From positions 124,001 to 188,000 of the forward strand of contig JAHLWR010000005.1 of NCBI GenBank assembly GCA_019057815.1: DNA of 64,000 nucleotides. The letters run 5' to 3'. The notes below the pieces were generated by a model. It saw only the letters and a list, made by a program, of their open reading frames with translations, had not been told where the DNA came from and did not search any database. Made by a program: the position numbers and the translations under genes. Source of the DNA: Candidatus Heimdallarchaeota archaeon. GTDB lineage: Archaea > Asgardarchaeota > Heimdallarchaeia > Heimdallarchaeales > Heimdallarchaeaceae. Positions 8,258-17,347 of this stretch are shown here, piece by piece; position 1 is the first letter of the stretch; each line of letters begins with the position of its first letter.

Positions 8258-10453
8258 ATGAACTCTAAAACAGTTGTAATATCTAAAGAGTCTGATATTA
8301 AAAATATATCTGAAGTTAAAGGAATTCTGCATTTAATAATTCATCTAACTGATTATTCAAACCTTCACGAATTTCTATCAAATGAATGGAAAATCAAAGA
8401 ACAAGAATTTCATAATAGATCTTATTCCTTTTTCTTGTTTATCATTATAGATAAGCTTTGCAGAACAATATCAGAGTTGCCTGAATTAACAGATTTTGAA
8501 TATGATTATAAGTTATATAGAGGATTACAGACTAGTAATCATTTTTCAGTGATAGTTACAACTACAAGAAAAAGTAGAATTTGTTATGAGATTTTCAGAA
8601 AGACTGTTGAAATTGTACAAACAAACAATGAATTGAAAGACATGGTAAATAAGCTAAATGTTTTCTATAAATCTATTAGTTCAGCATTTGAAATTTTTAC
8701 TAACAACACTATTGAATCAAATTTATTCTCAATTAGTAATTACATTGAAAATTTACTAAATCCTATTGATTTACCTTTACAAGCAAATGTTGAATTCATT
8801 TCTATTTCAAGACATTTCTTTGAAGACTTTTATGATTACTTAGAATATTTCAAAAATCACAAAGGTGAATGGATATCGTCAAATGGCTTCTTTGCAGCAT
8901 TAATCAATTCTTATAAATTTCTTCTTGGAGATTATGTTTTTGAAAAATATAAAGAAATTCTTTTGATAGATGAACTTCCTTTCATTGATTTTTCTCCTGA
9001 AAAAAATGGTTTCTTCCCAAATTTCATTGGGACTGACATTAATGATCAGAACACTAAAACTAGTGGTGGTTCTATTTTCATAACTCAGAGTGGGATATTG
9101 CCAATATTCAGAAAGACACATGAAAAGCTATCAGAATTATATCATTTAATTTTCAAAATATCCCATTCCCATCTGTATAAAAAGTATTGTTCAAAGAAAT
9201 ACGAATCAATTACTATAGATTATCAGCAAATTGAGAAACTGATAAAGGAGATAGATAATTTTCCCAATTATAAAGAGCGATTTAGCTTAGAGAAGTTATT
9301 TGATTATAACAAGTTTTTTTCTATAGATTTACATAATTCAATTCAAACTGGTTTAATGTTCCAAATTTTATTTAACGGACTTACTGCTTTTTGTAAAGAG
9401 TATGGAATGGATTCAAATATGATTATAATTGAATCAGATGAAAATAATGATTATAAATTTAAATTCGATAAAATAGGAAACATCGTACATGTTCCTAAAA
9501 GCTCTGATTATCATATTACATCAGAAAAAAGATTGAAACAAATCTGTTATGAGAAATCAAACTTTGAGAAAATCAATACAAATAACACAGATACTAAAAT
9601 CTTTGATAATAGAAAATATGGATTTTTTAGAGAGGTTAAAACTTATGGTACATCTGGAAATGATTATACTTTTTGGTTAGGTTCATTCTTTTATGGGTCA
9701 ATAGATAATACAGCTGAAACAGAGAACCTAGAATTCTTGGTAAATGAAATTAGAAGAAATAGGAACATATATAGAATAGACCATTATATCCTTGATTTCT
9801 CTTTTTTCATTTATCTCATGAGACATTTCATAAATATTCCAATACTTGAGCCTTATAGAACTGATCCTTTTAACCTCTTTTTTGATTCTGTTGATGATAT
9901 TGAGGATCAAATAAAAATAAATAAATTTCAATCCTCCTATTCGGTTTTCTTAGAATCTTTTCAAAAAGAAAATTTAGACAATAAAACAAAAAAGAATGCT
10001 TTAGAAAATCTTACGAAAGATCTATTTAATATGTCTAAACAATTTGAGGTATTGAAAGTCAATTTTCTTGATAGTGCTGAAGAAATAGATTTGATTGTAG
10101 AAACTAAACCTTTAATTCCTGATCTATCGGAAATCTTAGGTAAAATATTTCTTGTTGAATGTAAAAATATGAACTCCAAAATAACTCCAAAGCAGATCAG
10201 GGATTTTGGAAGTAAACTGCCAAAATATACCATTAAAACAGGAATTATTGTTGCTCGTAAGAGTACAACAGGCAAAAATCAGGATAAAGGTGCAAAAAGA
10301 GAAATAAGAGATCTGATAAATAGAGGACATCTTATTCTTATTCTCGATAAGAATGATTTGGAAGATATTTCTAAAGGTAGAAGTGTTTCTACTATTTTGT
10401 TTAGATCTTTTTGTCGTATGTACTTCAAGGGATTAAAAACAATTCTGAAGTAA
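8258..10453 (+). CDS. Large protein with C-terminal Mrr-like nuclease domain
   Basis: A 731-residue protein. The last 130 residues carry a PD-(D/E)XK pattern: EIDLIVE near 608, FLVECKNMNSKITPKQIRDFG near 630-650 and a following Ile-rich strand with TGIIVARKS, as in Mrr-type restriction endonucleases. The first 560 residues are helical, Lys/Asn/Phe-rich and not recognised. A stand-alone Mrr fusion next to an AbrB regulator in a defence-like region suggests a restriction or abortive role, for example cutting modified DNA. The large N-terminal part would be the sensing domain. Nuclease call is good; the biological role is inferred. Confidence 0.7.
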   Translation: MNSKTVVISKESDIKNISEVKGILHLIIHLTDYSNLHEFLSNEWKIKEQEFHNRSYSFFLFIIIDKLCRTISELPELTDFEYDYKLYRGLQTSNHFSVIVTTTRKSRICYEIFRKTVEIVQTNNELKDMVNKLNVFYKSISSAFEIFTNNTIESNLFSISNYIENLLNPIDLPLQANVEFISISRHFFEDFYDYLEYFKNHKGEWISSNGFFAALINSYKFLLGDYVFEKYKEILLIDELPFIDFSPEKNGFFPNFIGTDINDQNTKTSGGSIFITQSGILPIFRKTHEKLSELYHLIFKISHSHLYKKYCSKKYESITIDYQQIEKLIKEIDNFPNYKERFSLEKLFDYNKFFSIDLHNSIQTGLMFQILFNGLTAFCKEYGMDSNMIIIESDENNDYKFKFDKIGNIVHVPKSSDYHITSEKRLKQICYEKSNFEKINTNNTDTKIFDNRKYGFFREVKTYGTSGNDYTFWLGSFFYGSIDNTAETENLEFLVNEIRRNRNIYRIDHYILDFSFFIYLMRHFINIPILEPYRTDPFNLFFDSVDDIEDQIKINKFQSSYSVFLESFQKENLDNKTKKNALENLTKDLFNMSKQFEVLKVNFLDSAEEIDLIVETKPLIPDLSEILGKIFLVECKNMNSKITPKQIRDFGSKLPKYTIKTGIIVARKSTTGKNQDKGAKREIRDLINRGHLILILDKNDLEDISKGRSVSTILFRSFCRMYFKGLKTILK

Positions 10454-10629
10454 GATTCATGTTCACATTATTTTGCATTAAAGTGCAATTCATATCATCT
10501 TCTAATTAGGATGATTATTTTATAAGAAGTAAAATTTGTTGATTTATGGGAAAATAATCAATAGAGTGAATTTTTTATATAAATTAACTAAGTTAATATA
10601 AGATTTTTTAATGGATAACATAGATAATA

Positions 10630-10767
10630 ATGGATAGATCAAAAGATTGGTTAACTCATGCAGAACGCGTTTTAGAGTAAGCATAGTGGAGTTTAAAAGG
10701 AGAAGAGGGAATTAAATCGATACTTGAAGAAATAAAAAAGTATGAGAATGAAATGAATGAAGAATAG
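10630..10767 (+). pseudogene. Relic of HEPN-domain gene
   Basis: A single frame of 46 codons begins MDRSKDWLTHAERVLE, the typical start of HEPN proteins of the MNT/HEPN toxin-antitoxin type, then meets TAA and TAG two codons apart, continues WSLKGEE as in HEPN helix 2, and ends after a short helical tail. Most of the HEPN body, including the RNase motif, is missing. I read this as an internally deleted pseudogene with two nonsense codons. Confidence 0.5.
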
Positions 10768-10792
10768 TTTCCACAGGAAATATAGGTGTTTC

Positions 10793-11113
10793 TTAAGGGT
10801 TTGTTTCTTCAAATTTTACTATATATTTTTCTCCCCTTAATTCACTGAGTTCGTGTGATAACTCCTTTTCCAGTAGTTTTTTTATTGCATCTCTGATTAT
10901 AACTGAACGATCACAGTCTTCCTCTAATGCAATACAATCTAACTCTTCTCTTTGAAGTACAGGTAGTTTACATGTAATTAAACTCTTTTTACCTTTTAAA
11001 CCGAGAATGATTACTTTTTCTTGATCAGGTCTTTTTATGTAATCTTTACTACCTTCTTTTCTTCTTCGATGTTTTGTATTGTTTTCTTCAAACTGAGATG
11101 ATTTCTGATTCAT
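10793..11113 (-). CDS. Ribbon-helix-helix DNA-binding protein
   Basis: A 106-residue protein with a charged, basic N-terminal tail, a beta strand (SLITCKLP, about 45-52) and two helices (REELDCIALEEDCDRSVIIR and DAIKKLLEKELS), the pattern of Arc/MetJ/CopG repressors. It is the intact paralogue of the interrupted gene at 6374-6694 and identical to it in length. It stands alone in its orientation, so it may regulate itself or, in trans, the TFB operon that lost its own copy. Confidence 0.75.
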   Translation of the reverse strand: MNQKSSQFEENNTKHRRRKEGSKDYIKRPDQEKVIILGLKGKKSLITCKLPVLQREELDCIALEEDCDRSVIIRDAIKKLLEKELSHELSELRGEKYIVKFEETNP

Positions 11114-11315
11114 CTACTTTCCTCAATATGCCTATTTTATATTAATACAAAACTTCTGTATTTAAACGAAACAAATTACAAAAATAAAAAAATAAATTCA
11201 CTAAAACAGTAGAAAGAATGCTAAGAAATATTGAATAGAAAACATATTAGTATAAGAATAATGAGCTAATATTAATATTTATTAAAATAATCGGAAAAAA
11301 ATTGTTTAATTCTTT

Positions 11316-11831
11316 TTAGAATTTGAGAATTTCAGCTTCCTCGAATATTTCAATGGCTTCATTTACATGTTTTTTATTAAAGTGTGGTTTCAAGGTCATA
11401 ACCTTATCTCTAATTTCGCTACGATTCTTAAATATTTTTGAAAAATATAGTACTGTACTTAACAATTCTAAATCTCTTACATTTGCTACGCTAATCAAAG
11501 AACTTACTTTATCAATCTTACTAATATTAATTTTTCCCTTTTCAGCATCGAATAATCTTTTCCCAGCCTGAGTCAATTCTATTTTGTAACCCATATTTTC
11601 ATTAAGATAAGAAACTTCTATCATGTTAACATTGTCTAAAACATCTACTAAATTAGTTAATTCTTGTGAATATGGTCCGTAAAAATGTATCTTATATGCA
11701 AAATCAAGAGCTTTACCTAAGCCTTCTTGAAGTAAGTAAATTCCCTTTTGAATGTATGTTTTACCAACAGGTTGCTCTGCTTTGTCAATTATTCCTAATA
11801 AATAAATTATTTTTTTCATACTATTAGTCAT
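11316..11831 (-). CDS. YwgA-like protein (partner of HD phosphohydrolase)
   Basis: A 171-residue protein of the YwgA/Panacea-like type: VGKTYIQKGIYLLQEGL followed by IHFYGPYSQEL, a winged-helix-like fold of unknown biochemical role. It is paralogous to 19124-19636, sharing VGKTYIQKGI and YGPYS. ATG at 11831 is preceded by CAGGTGAC, a good ribosome site, so I prefer it to an upstream ATG at 11882. It lies 130 bases downstream of the HD gene at 11962 with nothing between, in the same orientation, as does its paralogue. The repeated pairing suggests a two-component module in nucleotide metabolism or defence. Confidence 0.7.
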   Translation of the reverse strand: MTNSMKKIIYLLGIIDKAEQPVGKTYIQKGIYLLQEGLGKALDFAYKIHFYGPYSQELTNLVDVLDNVNMIEVSYLNENMGYKIELTQAGKRLFDAEKGKINISKIDKVSSLISVANVRDLELLSTVLYFSKIFKNRSEIRDKVMTLKPHFNKKHVNEAIEIFEEAEILKF

Positions 11832-11961
11832 TTTGTCACCTGATTTAACATTCACATAATACATACTATGCGTTGAACACACCTAATATATACTTATATG
11901 CATATATGTAATATACTAGATTGTTTTGAATATTTAAACACTTTGAATACTTTGAACACTT

Positions 11962-13254
11962 TTATTCATTTTTATTAAAAATAGATTGATAAATAGCTCT
12001 TTTATCTTGTATGTATTTTTTGGAGAATGAAGCAATCTCCTCTACCTTTTCTGATAGAGCATATAATCTTCTAATCATCAGATTTTCTAGTGAATTAACT
12101 AATTTTGAAACTTGTCGTATTGGTCGTATTTCGCCATTCATTTCAACATTAATGGTAGATGATTTAATGGGTTCAGTCTCTTCATCAAAGTAGAATCTTT
12201 CTGGATATTTATCATTTAATTTCTCAATCAATCCATCCCAGATAATAAGATCAGCTCTATTAAAATAGATGTTATCATCAACAGGTACCAATTTATAGAA
12301 TTTTCTCTTCAAAAATATATCTCGATAACGTGATTCTGGAAGAAAATTTATTATTTGCGCATCTGTAATCTTTACAAATTCATCTACATTATCTGGATAA
12401 TATCCATCACCTATTTCTTTTTCTAAATATGATTTAATTAAATGAGACAAGTGATAGTCAAGGATTCTTCTATTTTTATGTAAATAAACTTCAGAATACA
12501 TTAAATACCTAGCAATAACAAACTGCTCTAAAGCTCGAATACCCCCACTTTCCCAGTAGACAGGAGTACCGCCTATTTGTTTATCAAATGTTTGAATATC
12601 GACTTCTTTGTCTTTTTCGTAACGAAATGTCTCCAGAATTCTTTCCAAATCAAACTTACCATACATTACACCTAAAGTATATGAATCCCTGAGTAAATAG
12701 TCTATTCTATCTATTCCAACATGTCCAGTTAGTAAATCATGTAGCAAAGTATCATTTGGTGTTATAGGTTCATTGCTTCCTCCCATAATGAAAGAAATTT
12801 TTTTAAGTACATTTTTATTAGAATATCTGTTTAAGATATCCTTGATTTCACCTTGTTCTTGGATTATTTTTGCCCCCATAATATCATGATTTTTAACATT
12901 TTTAAATAGGGGTTTTCCTTCGAATCTTTCACCAGCATGAGAAAAGGGAGTATGACCAATATCATGGAGCAGTGATGCAAGTTTAAAAGATTCTTCATCT
13001 TCTTCCGTTAGATTATGACATCCTTCTTCTTTCAGTCTCTTAAGAATTTTTTTTGATAAGTGAAACACCCCTAAGGAATGTTCAAATCGTGAATGGCTTG
13101 CAGAAGGATAGACCCAAAAGCTATTACCTAGTTGACGAATGAATCTTAATCTTTGGAAAGGAAGAGTTTGTATTAGTTCCTTTTCTATTTCATCTAATGA
13201 AATAAAACCATAGATAGGATCTCGAATGTTTAGTTTCTCTTCGCTTCTTTTCAT
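11962..13254 (-). CDS. SAMHD1/dGTPase-like HD phosphohydrolase
   Basis: A 430-residue HD-superfamily enzyme of the SAMHD1/YwfO type. The N-terminus has RDPIYGFI and PFQRLRFIRQLG, the metal ligands are His in RFEHSLG (59) and HD in LASLLHDIGHTPFSH (97-98), and a later Asp lies in GHVGIDRIDYLLRDS. Relatives hydrolyse dNTPs to nucleosides and triphosphate. It is paralogous to 19704-20993 over its whole length. The gene is followed by a YwgA-like gene. In bacteria and eukaryotes such enzymes limit phage or virus replication by dNTP depletion; that role here is inferred from the accessory context. Confidence 0.85.
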   Translation of the reverse strand: MKRSEEKLNIRDPIYGFISLDEIEKELIQTLPFQRLRFIRQLGNSFWVYPSASHSRFEHSLGVFHLSKKILKRLKEEGCHNLTEEDEESFKLASLLHDIGHTPFSHAGERFEGKPLFKNVKNHDIMGAKIIQEQGEIKDILNRYSNKNVLKKISFIMGGSNEPITPNDTLLHDLLTGHVGIDRIDYLLRDSYTLGVMYGKFDLERILETFRYEKDKEVDIQTFDKQIGGTPVYWESGGIRALEQFVIARYLMYSEVYLHKNRRILDYHLSHLIKSYLEKEIGDGYYPDNVDEFVKITDAQIINFLPESRYRDIFLKRKFYKLVPVDDNIYFNRADLIIWDGLIEKLNDKYPERFYFDEETEPIKSSTINVEMNGEIRPIRQVSKLVNSLENLMIRRLYALSEKVEEIASFSKKYIQDKRAIYQSIFNKNE

Positions 13255-13414
13255 TTTTTCACTACTCTAATTATTAATTGTCTTTTCATCTAATAATTGA
13301 CTAAGTTTATTCATACTCTTAGTGTAAACTTGTGCATATATTAGCAGTATACCTTAAAAATATATAGATAAGAATAATCATAACTCATCTTTACTGGAAA
13401 TAGCATTAGTTTTA

Positions 13415-13870
13415 TCACAAGCTAAAAATTCCTTTAACTGTTTTAAGTAGAACCTTCACATCCTCTTTAAATCTTATAATTTGATTTAATATATCTAAAT
13501 CAGCCTTGTATGTTTTTGATTCGTCTTGTATATTGTTGAGATGTATTACTGAACTTTTGTAACCCTCTATGACTCCACTTAAATTTCCATTCTGAACAGC
13601 TTTTATCATTATGTCCATGTTTGCTAAAACAGAATATATTTCATCATTAATAGCATCTGGTTGTTTATATTCAGTGTAATATAATTGCTTAGAAATATTA
13701 TGAGCATCAGTTTCTAGTTCTTCTTGATTTATTTGAAGGAGAGAAAAATAAAACGGATCATGTTTGAAATCCCCAAAATCAAGATTTTTATCAAATTCAT
13801 ATAAGTCGTTTTCATTAGATGTTTTTCTTATCTCTTTTTCTATCCACCTATTAAACTCGTCTAAACCCAT
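13415..13870 (-). CDS. Hypothetical helical protein
   Basis: A 151-residue acidic protein, predicted all-alpha, without recognised motifs. Its first 18 codons and about 65 bases upstream are repeated at 16574-16688, where the copy is truncated, so the gene has taken part in a local duplication. It precedes the HD/YwgA pair in the same orientation, 160 bases away, and might be part of that locus. Confidence 0.6.
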   Translation of the reverse strand: MGLDEFNRWIEKEIRKTSNENDLYEFDKNLDFGDFKHDPFYFSLLQINQEELETDAHNISKQLYYTEYKQPDAINDEIYSVLANMDIMIKAVQNGNLSGVIEGYKSSVIHLNNIQDESKTYKADLDILNQIIRFKEDVKVLLKTVKGIFSL

Positions 13871-14381
13871 CCTAGTTGATAATGTTTACTTTCATTTAAG
13901 TAGTTGACAAAAAGAGTGGTAGTGGATTGAAAGCAATATCAATTACTACAAAAACAAAAATAATAATGCGGATGTGAAACAATAAAGAAAGCTTCAATAT
14001 TAAATAAGATATTTATCATCTAAAGGCTTTGAGCTAATTCTTTATCTGAAGGTTATTAAATCATAGCTATTACTCTTCTTCCTCCTCTTCTACGTGAACT
14101 TTAATATTCTCCTCTTTGAAAGTAACTTTTGCCACATTTCATATATTTGTAACCTTGTTCAAGTTCTATTTCTGCATGGATTTTAGTTATAATTTTAAGA
14201 GAAGAAGGACAGCTAGAATAAGCTAATAACGCCTTTAACAAAATAGAAAAATTAGAAAAGAATGAAAACTAATTTTGTCAATTATTCAACAACATATATC
14301 CATCCTACTAATTCTAAATTCTTCATCTACAACCAAACATTAAAACTTTCAACCACTATTGATAAGGGATAATATCGAATC
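13871..14381. other. Gene-free stretch with a possible zinc-ribbon relic
   Basis: On the minus strand, 14070 to about 14190 can be read with one frame change as ...MKCGK VTFKEENIKVHVEEEEEE-stop, resembling the end of a small zinc-ribbon protein. No intact start or complete ORF exists. The rest is AT-rich with no feature I can defend. Confidence 0.2.
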
Positions 14382-15233
14382 ATGAATAATATTCACAAAC
14401 TATTATTCGTAAACTTAACTGCTTTTAATATGGAATCAGCTATCATTATTTCACTTTTTGCTCTTGCTATCGCTTTTTTAGGATTCTTCTTCCAGTATCT
14501 ACACAAAGGAAAGCTTGTATTTGCTGAACCGCACATTTATTATTTATATAAACGAGAATCAGAGTTTTTTATTACATTTCCAATCACAATAAAAAATACA
14601 GGATCCCATAGTGTAACAATTGATTATCTAGTGGGAGAGGTCGAAGGTACAAATAGCAAATACATATTCCATGTTGATAAGGATTTAACAGAAACAACCC
14701 CAAGACAAGAAAACGAAGATACACCCGATTTTACAGGAATTGAAATAAATCCTAGGTCAAGCCATAAACGTCTAATCAGTTTTGTGTTTAATAAAACTCT
14801 ACCTAAAGACAAATATATATTTGGTCTAAAAGCGCATATTAATGGTAGCAAATACATTTCTGAAGAACAGGTGATGTCTTTCTTTTTTGAAATAGATAGC
14901 GAAATAAAAAAAGAACTGGTGGAAGAAAGTTATCATACAGCACATTTCTATAGAGAGGTGGAATTAAAAGAAATGTCTAGAAACACAAGAATCTTTTATG
15001 GAATATCAACTTATGGTGTTTCATTGCTATTTGGTGCTAGCTTGATATCAGCATTCATTTTTTTTGGAAGTTATCCTACATTAAAACTTGGTACTGTTTC
15101 TTTGGGAGCTTTCTTCGGCATAATATCATTAGGATTATTGATAATAATGATAATTATTGGTAAATTAACTACAACTGACATGTATAATATTGTTACAAAA
15201 GATAGAAGAAAAAAGCATGGTGAAAAAAGATAA
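14382..15233 (+). CDS. Membrane protein of unknown function
   Basis: A 283-residue protein with one N-terminal membrane helix (about 19-40), a soluble domain of about 150 residues that looks beta-sandwich-like (ITIKNTGSHSVTIDYLVGEV), and two closely spaced C-terminal helices (about 213-233 and 238-262) with a basic tail. No family recognised. It converges on the membrane protein at 15269-16528, leaving only 35 bases between the stops. Confidence 0.65.
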   Translation: MNNIHKLLFVNLTAFNMESAIIISLFALAIAFLGFFFQYLHKGKLVFAEPHIYYLYKRESEFFITFPITIKNTGSHSVTIDYLVGEVEGTNSKYIFHVDKDLTETTPRQENEDTPDFTGIEINPRSSHKRLISFVFNKTLPKDKYIFGLKAHINGSKYISEEQVMSFFFEIDSEIKKELVEESYHTAHFYREVELKEMSRNTRIFYGISTYGVSLLFGASLISAFIFFGSYPTLKLGTVSLGAFFGIISLGLLIIMIIIGKLTTTDMYNIVTKDRRKKHGEKR

Positions 15234-15268
15234 TCAAAGAATTTTGTTTTCTTTTCTGAAGATATAAC

Positions 15269-16528
15269 TTAAATTAGAGATTTGAATCCTAGATTTCCAG
15301 CTAGGAATAGAACTAATGCGATGATAATCGCTATTGTTGATGTTATTTCTTTTGTAGAGACTTTACTGTCTTCTTTTATCTCTTTTAAAATACGTCTGAT
15401 AGCCGCATTATCTCTCGATTTTTCAATGACTTCATTTTCCTTTTTTTTCACACTGATTGTTTCTACTATATACCCGAAATGTAATACTGCGGATATCACT
15501 ATACCTCCTCCAGCATAATATTGTGCTAAAAGAAGTGAAAACCAAATATGTACAACAAAATAACTAGCTAAAGAAAAAAGGAGAGATATTGTAGCAGCGA
15601 AGAAAATGCCTGATTGACCAAAACAGTTTTCTGAGTATTCTTTAATGTATTTTTCAATATCTTCCATTTCAATTTCCAGTTCTTTATCCTTTAAATAATC
15701 TCTTCTACAACTCGTTTTACGCTTTTTATCATCATTATCAAAAATAGAAATCAATACAAAAACACTAATTACTATCACTGTTGTAAGGAAAATTTTTAGA
15801 AATAGAAACGGTACAAGTGATACTTGAATTGTTGTATAAAGATCCAAGTTATATTCTGATGAGGCATTTTCTTGATTAAAGTGAAAATTGGATAATTCGA
15901 CCACAAATAAAGAGGAAGTAGTTTCAGAATCTACATTAGGGCTTCTATAAGCTTGATAGGTTTCAGAACCATCAATTACTTTGAAATTTCCCACTATTAA
16001 AGTTAAAGACCTTGATGTTGAATTTTGCCAATCATTAGGTATTTTAATTAAAAATCCACTTGTACTTGATAAATATGAAGTAGCATGAGTTCTGTATAAT
16101 CTAGATTCTTCATCCAACGAATTAGAAGTATAAATTTCTGTATCAGAATCAATTATTAATTGAGCAACCTCAAATTGGAAATAATCAAACAAAGAGTCTC
16201 TAAGAAAGAAGAAATCATAATATAGAGGTACAATTTTCGTTTTAAAAGAAACATATTCGTAACCATTTTGGGGTTTATTAAAACCAAAAAGATAAAACAC
16301 TCTGACTAGAATTTTTTCATCTTTAGAGTATATGTTAAATGATCCAGTTATTGAATAATTATAGTCATTCAAATGATCATGATAAGGATTCTGAGTCGAT
16401 TCTCGAATCGGAGTTGATACAATATAAGGAATGGCTATAACCCATAGTCCAAGAATGTTTAATAAAATTAGAAGAATAAGAAAAGAGCTTTTAGACCTTA
16501 AATTCTGAATTTTACTTTTAAAACCCAT
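15269..16528 (-). CDS. Membrane protein of unknown function
   Basis: A 419-residue protein: an N-terminal signal anchor (about 15-36), a large probably extracytoplasmic beta-rich domain to about 235, a helix near 238-262, a charged cytoplasmic segment with an acidic helix (LEIEMEDIEKYIKEYSE), two helices near 310-355 and a last helix near 395-415. No enzymatic motif is seen. Convergent with 14382-15233. Confidence 0.65.
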   Translation of the reverse strand: MGFKSKIQNLRSKSSFLILLILLNILGLWVIAIPYIVSTPIRESTQNPYHDHLNDYNYSITGSFNIYSKDEKILVRVFYLFGFNKPQNGYEYVSFKTKIVPLYYDFFFLRDSLFDYFQFEVAQLIIDSDTEIYTSNSLDEESRLYRTHATSYLSSTSGFLIKIPNDWQNSTSRSLTLIVGNFKVIDGSETYQAYRSPNVDSETTSSLFVVELSNFHFNQENASSEYNLDLYTTIQVSLVPFLFLKIFLTTVIVISVFVLISIFDNDDKKRKTSCRRDYLKDKELEIEMEDIEKYIKEYSENCFGQSGIFFAATISLLFSLASYFVVHIWFSLLLAQYYAGGGIVISAVLHFGYIVETISVKKKENEVIEKSRDNAAIRRILKEIKEDSKVSTKEITSTIAIIIALVLFLAGNLGFKSLI

Positions 16529-16573
16529 AGTTATATCTATAATTCTTATAATTAAAAATGATTGTACTGTTAG

Positions 16574-16688
16574 ATGTTTTTCTTATCTCTTTTTCTTTCC
16601 ACTTACTAAACTCGTCTAGTACCATCTTAGTTTATAATATCTACTTTCATTTAAGTAGTTGATAAAAAAAGAGTAGTGAATTGAAAGT
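16574..16688. repeat. Partial duplicate of the 13818-13936 region (truncated gene start)
   Basis: This block matches 13818-13936 at roughly 80 percent by eye. On the minus strand it encodes MVLDEFSKWKEKEIRKTS, corresponding to the first 18 residues of the protein at 13415-13870 (MGLDEFNRWIEKEIRKTS), after which the frames diverge. It is a truncated gene copy with its upstream region, ending at the left boundary of the composite element. Confidence 0.7.
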
Positions 16689-16710
16689 AAACTGATTAAA
16701 GATTAAATAA

Positions 16711-16817
16711 ACATGTCCCAAAACTAGTCTGAGTAGACTAGAGCGCCTTTAAGGGAGAAAGAGCGTTTTAACGGAGAAAAGATGAAAAAAGCAAAAACCA
16801 AAGAGTCGAAGTAGTGA
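16711..16817 (+). repeat. Left terminal inverted repeat of composite element
   Basis: Matches the reverse complement of 21406-21511 at about 75-80 percent by eye, including GAGTAGACTAGAG, GGGAGAAAGAG and TTTTAAC blocks. The outer tip reads ACATGTCCCAAAAC. Contains no ORF. Confidence 0.65.
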
Positions 16818-16878
16818 GAATTAAGTGTAGTGAGAATTTAGAATTTGATTTTCTAAAAAATTTCGCTTTATAAGAAAT

Positions 16879-17331
16879 TCAAATATATTCAGAACAAATC
16901 TTTGAGAGAAATTCAGATGTAGTAAAACACTGAAATTTGCAGTCTCCTAATTCAAATAACTTAAAATCACTATCATTGCTTATAATAATATCTGCGTTTC
17001 CTCCGTGTGCACAATCTAAGTAAATCTGATCATCCGGATCGTTTATTGTACATGGAGCAGTCATTGGATTAACATATTCAATCTGTCTATTTTGTTCTAA
17101 AGGTAAGATAAAACTACTTTTATAATGAAAATAGCCGTTTGCTATTCGTGAAAATAGATTTTCATAACATTTAGTAACTTCAGGTGTACAAATGACCTTC
17201 ATCTCGTCCCATTTGTATAAAATACAGTTAAACACTTTGTAAGATTCATAAGCTTCTGTGTCAGGTTCTCTTGTAATAAAAAGTTTAAACAAGATGTTAA
17301 TATCAAGAACAATTCTTGGCAAGCATTTCAC
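16879..17331 (-). CDS. PIN-domain nuclease
   Basis: A 150-residue PIN protein. Acidic residues expected for the metal site are present: Asp10 in RIVLDINIL, Glu51, Asp98-Asp101 in NDPDDQIYLDCA and Asp120/Asp122 in ISNDSD. PIN proteins are usually RNases, often toxins. It begins 16 bases after the stop of the AAA ATPase gene (17348-18778) and is surely co-transcribed with it. No VapB-like antitoxin is adjacent, so the ATPase is the likely partner or controller, as in other ATPase-nuclease defence pairs. Confidence 0.8.
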   Translation of the reverse strand: MKCLPRIVLDINILFKLFITREPDTEAYESYKVFNCILYKWDEMKVICTPEVTKCYENLFSRIANGYFHYKSSFILPLEQNRQIEYVNPMTAPCTINDPDDQIYLDCAHGGNADIIISNDSDFKLFELGDCKFQCFTTSEFLSKICSEYI

Positions 17332-17347
17332 TACCTTTCAAGTTCAT

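Noticed and set aside
9961-10330. Leftward ORFs of 104 and 64 codons
   Set aside because: Antisense to the Mrr-domain coding region, whose motifs are clear.
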